From Perspicuibacillus lycopersici (GTDB taxonomy: Bacteria; Bacillota; Bacilli; Bacillales; Caldibacillaceae), in NCBI RefSeq assembly GCF_025660475.1, contig NZ_JAOUSF010000002.1, positions 124,001 to 188,000 of the forward strand: a stretch of 64,000 nt of DNA. The letters are read 5' to 3'. The notes beneath the pieces are model-generated. The model did no database searches, was not told the origin of the DNA, and saw only the letters and a list, made by a program, of their open reading frames with translations. The translations under genes were made by a program, and so were the position numbers. The first letter of the stretch is position 1. The number at the start of each line of letters is the position of its first letter. Shown piece after piece: positions 16,628 to 25,982 of the stretch.

Positions 16628-17497
16628 TTGGAGCTACGACAATTAATATATTTTCTTGAGGCAGCAAAGTATAAAAATTTTACGAAAGCATCGGAATCGC
16701 TTCACATTTCACAGCCAGCACTTAGTAAAATGATTAAAAGTCTTGAAGAGGAACTTGGTATTACACTTATCAACCGTTCCAATAAAACGAGTGAAGTAAC
16801 GGATGGCGGATTAATTGTCCTGGAATATGCCGAACGAATCCTTTCCTTAGTAGAAGAAATGCAAACAACATTAGAGGATTTAACGAGTTTAAAAAGAGGG
16901 TCGATTAGTATTGGAATTCCGCCAATTATTGGAAGTCTATACTTTCCTAAAGTAATGGCTGAATTTCATAAAGAATATCCGAATATCTCGATTAATATTA
17001 CCGAATATGGTGGAGCAAAGGTTGTTAAATCGGTGGAAAAGGGAGAATTTGAGGTCGGTGTAGCTGTTCTTCCAGTCGATGAAGAAGTGTTTCATGTCTA
17101 TCCAATCGTGGAAGATGAAATGAAGCTACTTATAAATATTAATCATCCACTTGCAAAACGAGACCGAATACATTTAAAAGAGTTAAAGAATGAAGAATTT
17201 ATCTTTTACCACGAGGATTTTGCACTTCACGATATAATGTGGAAAAAATTTATCCAAGAAGGCTTTGAGCCAAAAATATTGTTCAAAAGTTCCCAATGGG
17301 ATTTAATGTCCGAAATGGTTGGCGCAAATCTCGGAATTACGATACTGCCAGAATCAATTTGTGAACGAGTGGAAAATAAACATGTTAAAATCATTAGCCT
17401 TGAACCAGTCACTCCATGGAATTTAGGTGTGATTACGAAAAAAGACAAATACATTTCCTATGCAACAAAACGCTTTATTGAGTTTTTCACGGACTAA
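16628..17497 (+). CDS. cidR: LysR-family regulator (CidR/YwbI type)
   Basis: 289 residues from TTG 16628, preceded by GGAGG. The winged HTH occupies residues 1-60 (MELRQLIYFLEAAKYKNFTKASESLHISQPALSKMIKSLEEELG) and the LysR substrate domain residues 90-285 (RGSISIGIPPIIGSLYFPKVMAEFHKEYPNI). It lies 138 bases upstream of, and in the same direction as, a CidA/CidB-type pair, the arrangement of ywbI-ywbH-ywbG in B. subtilis, where CidR responds to acetate and controls cidAB. Confidence 0.8.
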   Translation: MELRQLIYFLEAAKYKNFTKASESLHISQPALSKMIKSLEEELGITLINRSNKTSEVTDGGLIVLEYAERILSLVEEMQTTLEDLTSLKRGSISIGIPPIIGSLYFPKVMAEFHKEYPNISINITEYGGAKVVKSVEKGEFEVGVAVLPVDEEVFHVYPIVEDEMKLLININHPLAKRDRIHLKELKNEEFIFYHEDFALHDIMWKKFIQEGFEPKILFKSSQWDLMSEMVGANLGITILPESICERVENKHVKIISLEPVTPWNLGVITKKDKYISYATKRFIEFFTD

Positions 17498-17634
17498 TCA
17501 TTATAACTTTTTGTTATTACATCTATAGCATTTATGTATTTTACGAATAACCAAAAGCGTAGTAGTATTTCATTTATAGTTTTACTAACAAGGAGCTATA
17601 CTTTGCTCCTTCCTTAGAATAGGAAGGGATATAA

Positions 17635-18003
17635 ATGAAATTAATTACTACTATTTTACAAATATTATTGATACATTTATTCTTTTTTATCGGTGTTGGT
17701 ATTAAAAGCTATGTACCGATTCCGATTCCTGCTTCCATGATTGGTTTACTCGTTCTTTTACTCGCACTTTTTTTAAAGCTTGTGAAAATAGAATGGATCG
17801 AAAAGGGTGGAAACTGGTTACTAGCAGAATTGCTTTTATTCTTTATTCCATCCGCAGTAGGTATTGTCGATTATGAAGAGATTCTTGGGATGAAAGGAAT
17901 GGAAATGATTTTATTAATTGGAATAAGCACGTTTATTGTTTTAGGTACTACTGCTTTTATTGCCGATTCCATACAAAAACATAAAGGAAGTGCTACTAAA
18001 TGA
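17635..18003 (+). CDS. cidA: CidA/LrgA family holin-like membrane protein
   Basis: 122 residues, four membrane segments. Typical motif: GVGIKSYVPIPIPASMIGLLVLLLALFLKLVKIEWIEKGGNWLLAELLLFFIPSAVGIV, the LrgA/CidA signature. RBS AGGAAGGGAT precedes ATG 17635. The stop overlaps the start of the LrgB-type gene by four bases (ATGA). Members are linked to programmed lysis and, in B. subtilis, to overflow metabolite (pyruvate or acetate-related) transport; which applies here is not clear. Confidence 0.85.
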   Translation: MKLITTILQILLIHLFFFIGVGIKSYVPIPIPASMIGLLVLLLALFLKLVKIEWIEKGGNWLLAELLLFFIPSAVGIVDYEEILGMKGMEMILLIGISTFIVLGTTAFIADSIQKHKGSATK

Positions 18004-18695
18004 ATCTTATCATTTTCACTATCCTGACCTTTCTTATTTATCGATTCACAAAAAAGGCAAATAAAAAATGGAACTTTCCGCTCCTACATCCGTTATTAAT
18101 TAGCCCCATGTTAATCATTATTTTAATAAAGTCACTAAATATCTCAACCGACACATATGCACATGCGTCGAAATTACTGACTTTTATGTTAGGACCGGCA
18201 ACCGTTGCGTTCGCTATTCCTATTTATAAACATTTTCATTTAGTAAAAAAATATATTGCAAATATTATTGTAAGCGTAACGGCTGGAACTTTAGTCGCTA
18301 TCTTTTCCTCGTTTGCACTTGCCATGGTGCTCGGATTAAATGCCGATTATATCATTAGTGTGCTTCCACGTTCCATTACGACCCCCATTGCAATTGAAGT
18401 ATCAAAGGAAATCGGTGGATTGCCTACATTAACAACGATTTTTGTCATTATTACGGGAATTATTGGCGGAATTATTGGCCCATATGAGATTAAATGGCTA
18501 TCGATTAAGTCCCCGATAGCTCGAGGTTTAGCGCTTGGAATGAGTGCACATGGGGTTGGAACATCAAAAGCAATGGAATATGGGGAGCAAGAAGCAACCT
18601 TTTCTACCCTTGCAATGATTTTTGCCGCATGGATTACACTTGCTTGGGCAAGCTTGCTCATTCCAGCACTAATGAATATATTCCATCTTCATTAA
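18000..18695 (+). CDS. cidB: LrgB/CidB family membrane protein
   Basis: 231 residues, about six membrane segments. The LrgB signature is present: LGPATVAFAIPIYKHF, SVLPRSITTPIAIEVSKEIGG, TGIIGGIIGP and ARGLALGMSAHGVGTSKAMEYGEQEATFSTLAMIFAA. It forms a pair with the preceding CidA-like protein. The ATG overlaps the TGA of that gene, so translation is coupled. A strong terminator follows. Confidence 0.88.
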   Translation: MNLIIFTILTFLIYRFTKKANKKWNFPLLHPLLISPMLIIILIKSLNISTDTYAHASKLLTFMLGPATVAFAIPIYKHFHLVKKYIANIIVSVTAGTLVAIFSSFALAMVLGLNADYIISVLPRSITTPIAIEVSKEIGGLPTLTTIFVIITGIIGGIIGPYEIKWLSIKSPIARGLALGMSAHGVGTSKAMEYGEQEATFSTLAMIFAAWITLAWASLLIPALMNIFHLH

Positions 18696-18756
18696 GGAGT
18701 CTGACCAATGCTGAAGCTTTCAATGGATTCAGCAACGATCAGGTTCCTTTTTTTTC
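18694..18756 (+). terminator. Terminator of cidAB operon
   Basis: GGA-gt-CTGACC-aat-GCTGAA pairs with TTCAGC-aac-GaTCAG-GttCC around a 10-base loop, followed by eight Ts. Confidence 0.85.
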
Positions 18757-18818
18757 ATGATTTACTTTCCTTCATCATTCCATCAAAACAATAATTCTTT
18801 CCAAATCGAGCTACTCTA

Positions 18819-19700
18819 TTATTCTTTCCTTCCAGCAATTTCCTCCACTAATGGGTTTAACCAGTTATGTAAATTTGTAAAATGGAACCCCTTTTCAGTC
18901 GCCTTGTCGTTTGACATATACCAAGACTGGGAAATCGCATATGGGGAATAGATATCATCGGGTCCTTCAAATACAATTTTTGCTGATTTTCCAGTAGCAC
19001 TTTCCACTAAATGCATTAATTCAGCTAGCGATATTTTTCCATTTGCCGTTGCATTAAACGGACCCTCTACTGCTGTCATCCCCACCCATTTTAAAAATTG
19101 GGCAGCTTCGGTTGCATGGATAAATGACATTTCTGCTTCCATATTAACAAATTTGATTGGCTCTTCATTTGCCGTTCGCTCAATGTGAAAATGCAACCGG
19201 CGCGTATAATCATCTGTCCCCATTACAATGGGAAACCGGACTGCTACAACAGGGAAGTTCCCTCGTTGAAAGAAAACTGCCTCAGCTTGTCGTTTACCTT
19301 CTCCATAGGAAAAGTCAGTGCTGTTCCCCATCCGTATCTCATAATGATATGGATCAAAATCCGTCTCTAATTTTACTTTTCCATCGGAATTATAAGTTGA
19401 AAGTGTGGAAGTGCACACAAGCTTCCCTATTTTATCGTTAAATAGTTCGCAAAAGGCAGAAGCTTCATTAGGTGAATAGCAAATATTATCATAGACGATA
19501 TCAAAGAATCGACCTTCTACTAATTTAGCAAGCGCAGTCTTATCTGTACGATCTGCAATTAAATGTTCGACTTTTTTACCGAATGGATTTCCTAGCTTAC
19601 CTCTCGTAATAATTGTCACATGATGACCATCTTCCAATAACGTTTCCACTAATTTCCTTCCAAAAAATCGTGTGCCGCCGAGTACTAATATATTTTTCAT
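18819..19700 (-). CDS. NAD-dependent epimerase/dehydratase (extended SDR)
   Basis: 293 residues. Starts MKNILVLGGTRFFGRKLVETLLEDGH with the GGTxFxG nucleotide site, has a candidate YGEGK active-site pair near 135, then VRFPIVMGTDDYTRRLHFHIE and a C-terminal substrate part. The set of features is that of atypical/extended SDRs related to NAD-epimerases and isoflavone-reductase-like proteins. Substrate unknown. The gene is single, convergent with cidB and divergent from the flavoprotein gene. Confidence 0.82.
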   Translation of the reverse strand: MKNILVLGGTRFFGRKLVETLLEDGHHVTIITRGKLGNPFGKKVEHLIADRTDKTALAKLVEGRFFDIVYDNICYSPNEASAFCELFNDKIGKLVCTSTLSTYNSDGKVKLETDFDPYHYEIRMGNSTDFSYGEGKRQAEAVFFQRGNFPVVAVRFPIVMGTDDYTRRLHFHIERTANEEPIKFVNMEAEMSFIHATEAAQFLKWVGMTAVEGPFNATANGKISLAELMHLVESATGKSAKIVFEGPDDIYSPYAISQSWYMSNDKATEKGFHFTNLHNWLNPLVEEIAGRKE

Positions 19701-19807
19701 TTGAGCTTCCCCTTTATAAAATTTTTAAAAAAATATTTATTTTTTAACATTTCTATTATAATGCTTATTCCCTCATGTGAACTACCATTCTAATGAAAAA
19801 TATTTTA

Positions 19808-19835
19808 TTGACGCACATGAATGAAAGCGTATACA
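19808..19835 (+). promoter_or_regulatory. Candidate promoter with overlapping cre-like site
   Basis: TTGACG (19808-19813), a 16-base spacer and TATACA form a possible sigma-A promoter. TGAAAGCGTATACA (19822-19835) overlaps the -10 and matches the cre consensus TGWAANCGNTNWCA at all but one fixed position. If real, CcpA would repress the flavoprotein/DUF2804 pair. Confidence 0.4.
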
Positions 19836-19904
19836 CTTAAAGTTGACATTTTTCATTACTAAAAATTCTAAATAATATAGGGTTTGAGAAAGGGAGGGTA
19901 TGTG

Positions 19905-21560
19905 ATGGACTTTGACGTTATTGTCGTAGGTGCTGGTTTAGCTGGGCTAGTGTCAACTGCTGAAATTGCGGATACGGGCAAAAAAGTACTACTCTTGGAT
20001 CAAGAGCCAGAAGTGGCATTCGGAGGGCAAGCATGGTGGTCCTTTGGCGGACTGTTTCTCGTCAACTCACCGGAGCAACGACGGCTAGGAATAAAAGACT
20101 CTAAAGAGCTTGCATGGCAGGATTGGTTAGGGACCGCGGGTTTTGACCGATTGGATGACGAAGACTATTGGGGACTAAAGTGGGCGGAAGCATATGTTGA
20201 TTTTGCTGCAGGGGAAAAACGCGCCTGGTTGCATAGCATGGGAGTTCGCTTTTTTCCAGTTGTTGGTTGGGCTGAGCGTGGAGGATATCTTGCCGATGGC
20301 CATGGGAACTCGGTTCCTCGATTTCATATTGTTTGGGGAACAGGTCCTGGTATTGTTGCCCCTTTTGAACGAAGAGTAAGGGAACATATGAAGGCAGGAT
20401 TGGTAAATTTTTTACCAAGACACCGAGTGGAAAACCTCATAAAAACTAACGGGGTAATTACTGGGGTAGAAGGTTCCAATCTAATTCCAAGTACGATTGA
20501 AAGGGGAATGGAAAGCAGCAGGGAAATCATTGGCACATTTAACTATCAAGCACAGGCAGTATTAATCACTAGTGGTGGTATTGGCGGTAATCACGATTTA
20601 GTTCGGAAAAATTGGCCATCCCGTCTCGGTAAACCTCCAAAGCATATGCTCTCCGGTGTACCTGCCCATGTTGACGGGAAATTACTTGGAATAACAGAAG
20701 CAGCGGGCGGACGAATGGTAAATCGCGACCGAATGTGGCATTACACAGAAGGAATTAAAAATTGGAATCCAATATGGTCCAATCATGGCATCCGAATTTT
20801 ACCTGGACCCTCGTCTATATGGTTAGATGCATTGGGACAGCGCTTTCCAGCACCTAATTTTCCTGGTTTTGATACGTTAGGCACATTAGCCGCCATTCAA
20901 AAAACAGGGTATGATTATTCCTGGTTTATCCTAACACATGCAATGATTGAAAAGGAATTTGCACTTTCTGGTTCGGAACAAAACCCTGATCTTACTGGGA
21001 AGAGCATAAAAAAGGTGTTAGGAAGAGCACTTTCTGGTGTTCCAGCACCTGTTCAAGCATTTATGGATAATGGAGAGGATTTTATTATAGCCGACAATTT
21101 AGCAGATCTTGTTGATGGCATGAATAAATTAACTAAAGAACCTTTACTTCATTTGCAAACTATTGAACGACAAATTAAAGCAAGGGATCGCGAAATGGAG
21201 AATACATTTACGAAGGATCTACAGATTACTGCTATCCGTGGCGCTCGTCACTATATTGGTGATAAATTAATCCGTGTCGCCTCCCCACATAAAGTATTGG
21301 ACCCGAAAAATGGACCTCTTATTGCGGTTCGTTTACATATAGTTAGTCGAAAAACTTTAGGTGGCCTGCAAACCAATCTAAACGGACAAGTACTCAATGG
21401 TAATGGTGAACCAATTCCTGGTTTATTTGCTGCAGGAGAAGCCTCTGGATTTGGAGGCGGAGGTGTTCATGGATATCGGGCGTTAGAAGGAACCTTTCTT
21501 GGCGGCTGTTTATTTACTGGACGTGTAGCTGGGAGAGCGATAGCTAATAGTTTAATCTAG
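19905..21560 (+). CDS. FAD-binding dehydrogenase (KsdD/fumarate reductase flavoprotein-like)
   Basis: 551 residues from ATG 19905 with GGGAGGG upstream. The N-terminus is an FAD-binding dinucleotide fold (DVIVVGAGLAGLVSTAEIADTGKKVLLLDQE), and the C-terminus has the second flavin-contact stretch GLFAAGEASGFGGGGVHGYRALEGTFLGGCLFTGRVAGRA. WWSFGGLFLVNSPEQRRLGIKDS near 48 is typical of a bacterial subgroup annotated as FAD-binding dehydrogenase and distantly related to 3-ketosteroid-delta1-dehydrogenase. Substrate unknown. The next gene (DUF2804) follows in the same direction with an 85-base gap. Confidence 0.85.
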   Translation: MDFDVIVVGAGLAGLVSTAEIADTGKKVLLLDQEPEVAFGGQAWWSFGGLFLVNSPEQRRLGIKDSKELAWQDWLGTAGFDRLDDEDYWGLKWAEAYVDFAAGEKRAWLHSMGVRFFPVVGWAERGGYLADGHGNSVPRFHIVWGTGPGIVAPFERRVREHMKAGLVNFLPRHRVENLIKTNGVITGVEGSNLIPSTIERGMESSREIIGTFNYQAQAVLITSGGIGGNHDLVRKNWPSRLGKPPKHMLSGVPAHVDGKLLGITEAAGGRMVNRDRMWHYTEGIKNWNPIWSNHGIRILPGPSSIWLDALGQRFPAPNFPGFDTLGTLAAIQKTGYDYSWFILTHAMIEKEFALSGSEQNPDLTGKSIKKVLGRALSGVPAPVQAFMDNGEDFIIADNLADLVDGMNKLTKEPLLHLQTIERQIKARDREMENTFTKDLQITAIRGARHYIGDKLIRVASPHKVLDPKNGPLIAVRLHIVSRKTLGGLQTNLNGQVLNGNGEPIPGLFAAGEASGFGGGGVHGYRALEGTFLGGCLFTGRVAGRAIANSLI

Positions 21561-21645
21561 TTAACTATTTTTTTGTATTTCCATGAAACAACAGTTTTTG
21601 ATATTTGAATTTTTATAGCCAAATAATTATTAAGGGGTAATTGAA

Positions 21646-22686
21646 ATGAAACAAGCAGATTCTATTCGTAATAGTATAAAAACTAATTCAATTAAAGATA
21701 AGGAAGCACAACTTGTTGTTGATGGAGTACGTCACCACGGGAGATTCAAAGCAAGACCACATATCGTCGACCCGCTCGATGCTTCGTCTAGAATTCCAAG
21801 AGCTTTACGCAGGCTTCGCCTAAAGGAGTGGGTCGGATTCACTCTTCTTCATCCGGAGCTATCCTCCTCAATGATTCTGCAGGAGGCACATTATCTTGCT
21901 AGCTCAGAAATTTATGTACGCGACCGATACGGTATGGTAGAGCATAGTCGCAATGTTAGAGGTGGTTCATTACACTTATCTCCTAAGCTATTTCCAAGTA
22001 CGCAGACTATTGACTGTAAAGGCTATCAAATTAGTTACAAATGGTCAGACAAACCAGAGGGACAACATCGAATCCAGGTATCTGTCAAATCCACTGTAGA
22101 CCAAGAAGCAATTATTATGGATCTTGAGCTCAACGGGGCAAGGTCTACTGTACCATTGTCGGTTAGCTCCCCACTGCCAGGAGGAGCAATGTACACGCAT
22201 AAAGTAGCATACCCAGCGTCTGGTAAAGTAACTGTCGGAAGTCGTAGCTACACATTTGATCCTTCCCGCGATCTAGTAGTGCTTGACGAGCATCGAACCT
22301 TCCTTCCCTACCGGACAACTTGGTTGTGGGGTACATTTGCTGTCCTAACACAAGAGGGGATAATCGGTGCGAATTTTGCCAACCGACCAGTAGTACCTGA
22401 AACTGATGAGGAATCCTGTTTATGGACACCTGGAGCTTGTGAACCTCTTGCAAATATCACGTTCACACAAATTTCCGAGGATCCCCTTTCTCCATGGCGA
22501 ATCACCTCTGCCGATGGACGTTTAGACGTTACTTTCACTCCTGAGGATCGTAAAGGTGTTAAGCATCAGCTCGTTGTTGCATCCATTGACTATTGGCAGC
22601 TTGTTGGTACTTATACCGGAAATGTCTCTGGAAGAAAAGTGAATAATGTCCGCGGTGTTTGCGAATCGATGCGCGCAAGACTTTGA
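21646..22686 (+). CDS. DUF2804 family protein
   Basis: 346 residues; ATG 21646 with AAGGGG upstream. No signal peptide or membrane helix. Recognised by KEWVGFTLLHPELSSSMILQ, LSSPLPGGAMYTHKVAYPASGKVTVG and RTFLPYRTTWLWGTFA, a pattern seen in DUF2804 proteins (beta-rich, distantly like AttH/lipocalin-type folds). Biochemical activity is unknown. Its position next to the FAD dehydrogenase suggests one pathway, perhaps for a lipid or steroid-like compound, but that is only inference. Codon usage is somewhat richer in G/C than its neighbours. Confidence 0.75.
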   Translation: MKQADSIRNSIKTNSIKDKEAQLVVDGVRHHGRFKARPHIVDPLDASSRIPRALRRLRLKEWVGFTLLHPELSSSMILQEAHYLASSEIYVRDRYGMVEHSRNVRGGSLHLSPKLFPSTQTIDCKGYQISYKWSDKPEGQHRIQVSVKSTVDQEAIIMDLELNGARSTVPLSVSSPLPGGAMYTHKVAYPASGKVTVGSRSYTFDPSRDLVVLDEHRTFLPYRTTWLWGTFAVLTQEGIIGANFANRPVVPETDEESCLWTPGACEPLANITFTQISEDPLSPWRITSADGRLDVTFTPEDRKGVKHQLVVASIDYWQLVGTYTGNVSGRKVNNVRGVCESMRARL

Positions 22687-22775
22687 GCTAATTCTAATTT
22701 GGAAACATGACAAGTAATAATAACAAGCCTCCTTACTTTTTGCCTTATATTAGAATAAGAGTAAGCACATTAAAT

Positions 22776-22820
22776 AAGAGAGCTAGAAGGCGATAACTAA
22801 AACCCTACTAGCTCTCTTCA
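22776..22820. terminator. Bidirectional terminator
   Basis: AGAGAGCTAG pairs with CTAGCTCTCT around a 22-base loop, lying between the convergent DUF2804 (+) and MFS (-) genes. Confidence 0.7.
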
Positions 22821-22887
22821 TTTATTCCTATTATTGAGCAATCTTTTTAATAATTTTCCTAATTAAAAATATATATTAAGCTAGTAT

Positions 22888-24093
22888 CTACTGCTGTACA
22901 ATATTCTTCTTTTTTAATAGGAGATTCAATTTTTCCGAACTAACTAGCATTGCTGCTACAAAAAACACGATACAAATTGGGAAAATACCAATGGTTGTGT
23001 AGGATGCGAAAAAGCCAAGTAGCGGTGGTAGGAATGTACTCCCTGTATAGGCCACAGCCATTTGAAAGCCCATTATTTTCTGAGACTGTTCCTTGCCAAA
23101 ACGTTCTGGTGTTTCATGCAACATACATGGGAAAATTGGCGCTAGCCCTAATCCGATAATGATAAATCCTGCAAGCGAGAAAACAGATGGCAATGGCAGA
23201 ATTAACAGGATAGAACCAGCGAATGCAATGGTTTGTCCCATCCGAATTAGTGTACGGTTGGTCATTTTAAACGTAATGAAGCCGGTTATAAATCTACCAA
23301 TCGTTATTCCTGCATAATAAAAAGATACCCATTGTGCTGCTACCGCTGCTGATAATTCCCTCATATTTACTAGAAAACTACTTCCCCAAAGCCCTACGGT
23401 GGATTCTACTCCACAATAAAATAAGAAAGATAGTAATGCGAAATTAACTCCTTTTATTTGCAATGGTTTTATATGCTTAACCGTTTCTTGATTAACTGGT
23501 TCACTTGATGCATCTAATTCTTTCGTTAAATTGTTGTTATTATTGTTTTCCCCTTTCCATAAAGGCAAAGACAATAATAAAATAAGCACTAATACAAATT
23601 GAATAATCGAAATGGTAAGATACCCATTTCTCCAAGAATTCCCTCCGGAAATATACTGTGCCATGATAATTGGACCTAGAGTAGCTCCAATTCCCCAAAA
23701 GCAGTGTAACCAACTCATATGATGCGCCTTATAATGGGTCGCAACATAATTATTTAATCCTGTATCTACAGCTCCAGCACCTAATCCGAGTGGAATCGCT
23801 AATAATACTATCCAAAGCAGGGATGGTGCAAAATGGAAGCCTAATAATGCAGCAGCAGTCATAAAGCTACTAATTAATGTAAGATTACCAGTCCCAATTC
23901 GTTTCAGTAACGTTCCGCTAACTAAACTCGACACAATGGTACATCCTGCAATGGTCATCGAAAGCAATCCAGCTATTTCTAATGGAGCATGGAAACTTGA
24001 TTGCATCACTGGCCACGAAGCCCCAAGCAATGAATCTGGTAACCCTAAGCTAATAAACGCTAAATAAATAATGATTAATAATAGTGTTGTCAT
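22888..24093 (-). CDS. Major facilitator superfamily transporter
   Basis: 401 residues with twelve membrane segments in two halves joined by a hydrophilic loop at about 175-210 (Asn-rich, ENNNNNNL). Family motif GLGAGAVDTGLNNYVATHYKAHHMSWLHCFWGIGATLGP and a second-half GLGLAPIFPCMLHETPERFG are typical of FucP/YfkF-like sugar or drug MFS carriers. It lies 36 bases downstream of a ROK regulator on the same strand, suggesting a carbohydrate or related substrate under that regulator. Confidence 0.85.
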   Translation of the reverse strand: MTTLLLIIIYLAFISLGLPDSLLGASWPVMQSSFHAPLEIAGLLSMTIAGCTIVSSLVSGTLLKRIGTGNLTLISSFMTAAALLGFHFAPSLLWIVLLAIPLGLGAGAVDTGLNNYVATHYKAHHMSWLHCFWGIGATLGPIIMAQYISGGNSWRNGYLTISIIQFVLVLILLLSLPLWKGENNNNNNLTKELDASSEPVNQETVKHIKPLQIKGVNFALLSFLFYCGVESTVGLWGSSFLVNMRELSAAVAAQWVSFYYAGITIGRFITGFITFKMTNRTLIRMGQTIAFAGSILLILPLPSVFSLAGFIIIGLGLAPIFPCMLHETPERFGKEQSQKIMGFQMAVAYTGSTFLPPLLGFFASYTTIGIFPICIVFFVAAMLVSSEKLNLLLKKKNIVQQ

Positions 24094-24129
24094 TGTTAGA
24101 CTCTCCCGTATTCTCTATTTCTTGTCTTT

Positions 24130-25158
24130 TTATATTTGACGGATCATAAGTTCTAGTCCAAGACTCTGTAATCCATTTAAATAATCCTGTTTCCATTCAC
24201 TCAAATGAAGCTCCGGAAGATGTGCGCTAGGAACATATTTTGCACTCGTAATAGCCATTTGATCTAAAATTACCTGATCCACCTCATCTTTACAGAAAAT
24301 AATCGTATGCGGATTAATAATCGATACGAAAGTTGCTATTAATCTACTAATCGCATCAATCTCATATTGCTCCCGAATGGTTATTTTTTTCGATTCCCTT
24401 CCGTTTTCTAGCGCTTCTTGAAAATTTTTGTCATTATATTGCGGAATGAAGGAAACTTCTCCTGAAAAGGATGTACTTCCACGTACTACTTCCCCATTTA
24501 TTAATATCCCTGCACCTGGACCATTTTGACCAGCATATATGTATACTAATGATTGATTATCTGTTGTCCTACTATTTTTCTGATACCCAAGAACAGCTGC
24601 ATTCATATCGTTCTCTACAATGACTGGGATAGAAAATCGATCCTCGATAATCCCTTTTAAATTTAAATTTTGAAATTGCTCATATCCAGGGATGTAAATA
24701 ATTTTCCCCTTATCTACAGACCCTGGGACACCAATTGCGACCGATCCAATCGTTGGGTATTTTTCCACGATGCTCTCTATACACTCTGTTAATAACTGGA
24801 TATCGCCATTTATTAATACACTCGGTCCATTTCCTTGTTCTTTTACTTCTCCCTTACAATTAAAAATAGCATAATTCGTTTCGGTTCTTTCCAAAAAAAT
24901 CGCCAAGCCAAGCATGTATTCCGGATTATATGAATATCTTTTCGCCCTTCTCCCCCCAGTTGACTTATCTAAACCTGTTAATAAAACCTCCCCTTCCTTT
25001 TCCATCTGTGCAAGGAACTTACTTATTGTCGGAAGACTTATTGTTAATCTCTGGCTAAGTTCCAGCTTTGTAGCACTTCCAAGTTCTAATAGTGTTGTCC
25101 GAATCCCACAGAAAATAATATTTTTCATAGATTTCGGCGTTGCTATTAATTCGCTCAA
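24130..25158 (-). CDS. ROK-family transcriptional regulator (NagC/XylR type)
   Basis: 342 residues from TTG 25158, placed after AGGTGGTGA; GTG codons at 25170 and 25167 overlap that site. The N-terminal winged HTH is LLELGSATKLELSQRLTISLPTISKFLAQMEKEGEV (about residues 20-60). The sugar-kinase-like ROK domain follows, with GVPGSVDKGKIIYIPGYEQF and ENDMNAAVLGYQ. The usual CxCGxxGC zinc motif region is not evident, as STSFSGEVSFIPQYNDKNFQ stands in its place. The regulator probably controls itself and the MFS gene in response to a sugar. Confidence 0.82.
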   Translation of the reverse strand: MSELIATPKSMKNIIFCGIRTTLLELGSATKLELSQRLTISLPTISKFLAQMEKEGEVLLTGLDKSTGGRRAKRYSYNPEYMLGLAIFLERTETNYAIFNCKGEVKEQGNGPSVLINGDIQLLTECIESIVEKYPTIGSVAIGVPGSVDKGKIIYIPGYEQFQNLNLKGIIEDRFSIPVIVENDMNAAVLGYQKNSRTTDNQSLVYIYAGQNGPGAGILINGEVVRGSTSFSGEVSFIPQYNDKNFQEALENGRESKKITIREQYEIDAISRLIATFVSIINPHTIIFCKDEVDQVILDQMAITSAKYVPSAHLPELHLSEWKQDYLNGLQSLGLELMIRQI

Positions 25159-25338
25159 AGGAATCACCACCTGAAAATCTTTTTAAATTACTTTTTAAAG
25201 TTATTAAATAAGTTCCGATGCTAATATAACATTTTTATTTTTTGAATACAACGGAAATTGGAATGGTTTTCAATATTGTCTACTATACATTAAATTTAAT
25301 AAAAATTATTCAAAACCTACATTTTTATAGCCTTTTTT

Positions 25339-25346
25339 CATACACT
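25339..25346 (+). promoter_or_regulatory. Candidate sigma-E -10 element for cwlJ
   Basis: CATACACT matches the -10 of sigma-E promoters, 21 bases before the GTG start. The -35 is not clear. In B. subtilis cwlJ is transcribed in the mother cell by sigma-E. Confidence 0.35.
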
Positions 25347-25366
25347 TCCTTTAGAGGTGATAAAAT

Positions 25367-25807
25367 GTGGGTAGAGTAAAATACACAGATAGTGATGTTG
25401 CCTTAATGGCAAGGATGATGCGAGCAGAGGCTGAAGGGGAAGGACGCCAAGGCATGCTAATGGTAGGAAATGTAATCGTCAATCGGCTAAAAGCCAATTG
25501 TGGAGATTTTGAAGGGCTACGATCGATTTCACAAGTAATTTTTCAAGTACAAGGTGGAAATTATTCTTTTGAAGCAGTACAAAAAGGAAATGTCTTTTAC
25601 CAAGGGGCAAGAGCTGCGGAGAAAAGATTAGCGAAACAAGCATTAGATTACTGGAGAGAGCATCCATCCAAATATGCACTATGGTACTTTAATCCATACG
25701 CTCCCTGTCCGCCAACATGGTATGATCAACCATTGGCAGGACAATTTAAGCAACATTGTTATTATGAACCACAAGCAAATACATGCGAAGGTGCCTATGT
25801 TTGGTAA
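25367..25807 (+). CDS. cwlJ: Spore cortex-lytic enzyme CwlJ (SleB C-terminal domain)
   Basis: 146 residues from GTG 25367 with AGAGGTGA six bases before. The whole protein is a Hydrolase_2 domain: MARMMRAEAEGEGRQGMLMVGNVIVNRLKANC with the catalytic Glu of ExxGE, then ISQVIFQVQGGNYSFEAVQKGN and WYFNPYAPCPPTWYDQPLAGQFKQHCYYEP. It lacks a signal peptide and peptidoglycan-binding domain, which separates CwlJ from SleB. It degrades cortex during germination. GerQ, usually its partner gene, is not adjacent. Confidence 0.9.
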   Translation: MGRVKYTDSDVALMARMMRAEAEGEGRQGMLMVGNVIVNRLKANCGDFEGLRSISQVIFQVQGGNYSFEAVQKGNVFYQGARAAEKRLAKQALDYWREHPSKYALWYFNPYAPCPPTWYDQPLAGQFKQHCYYEPQANTCEGAYVW

Positions 25808-25866
25808 CGTTGTCGTTTTGTAGACAAAATACTGTAATCTAGATGATTACCTTTAATTCTGATGTC

Positions 25867-25897
25867 CACAAACCAATTCGTTTGTGGAATATTTTTT
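25867..25897 (+). terminator. Terminator of cwlJ
   Basis: TCCACAAAC-caattc-GTTTGTGGA is a perfect 9-bp stem, followed by ATATTTTTTT. Confidence 0.85.
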
Positions 25898-25982
25898 TAC
25901 AAAATCTTAAGTTTACATAATATCGATCTCGGCGTAATATATAGTGGTGAATGAATTTTTAGTAACAAGGAGTTGAATTTTT

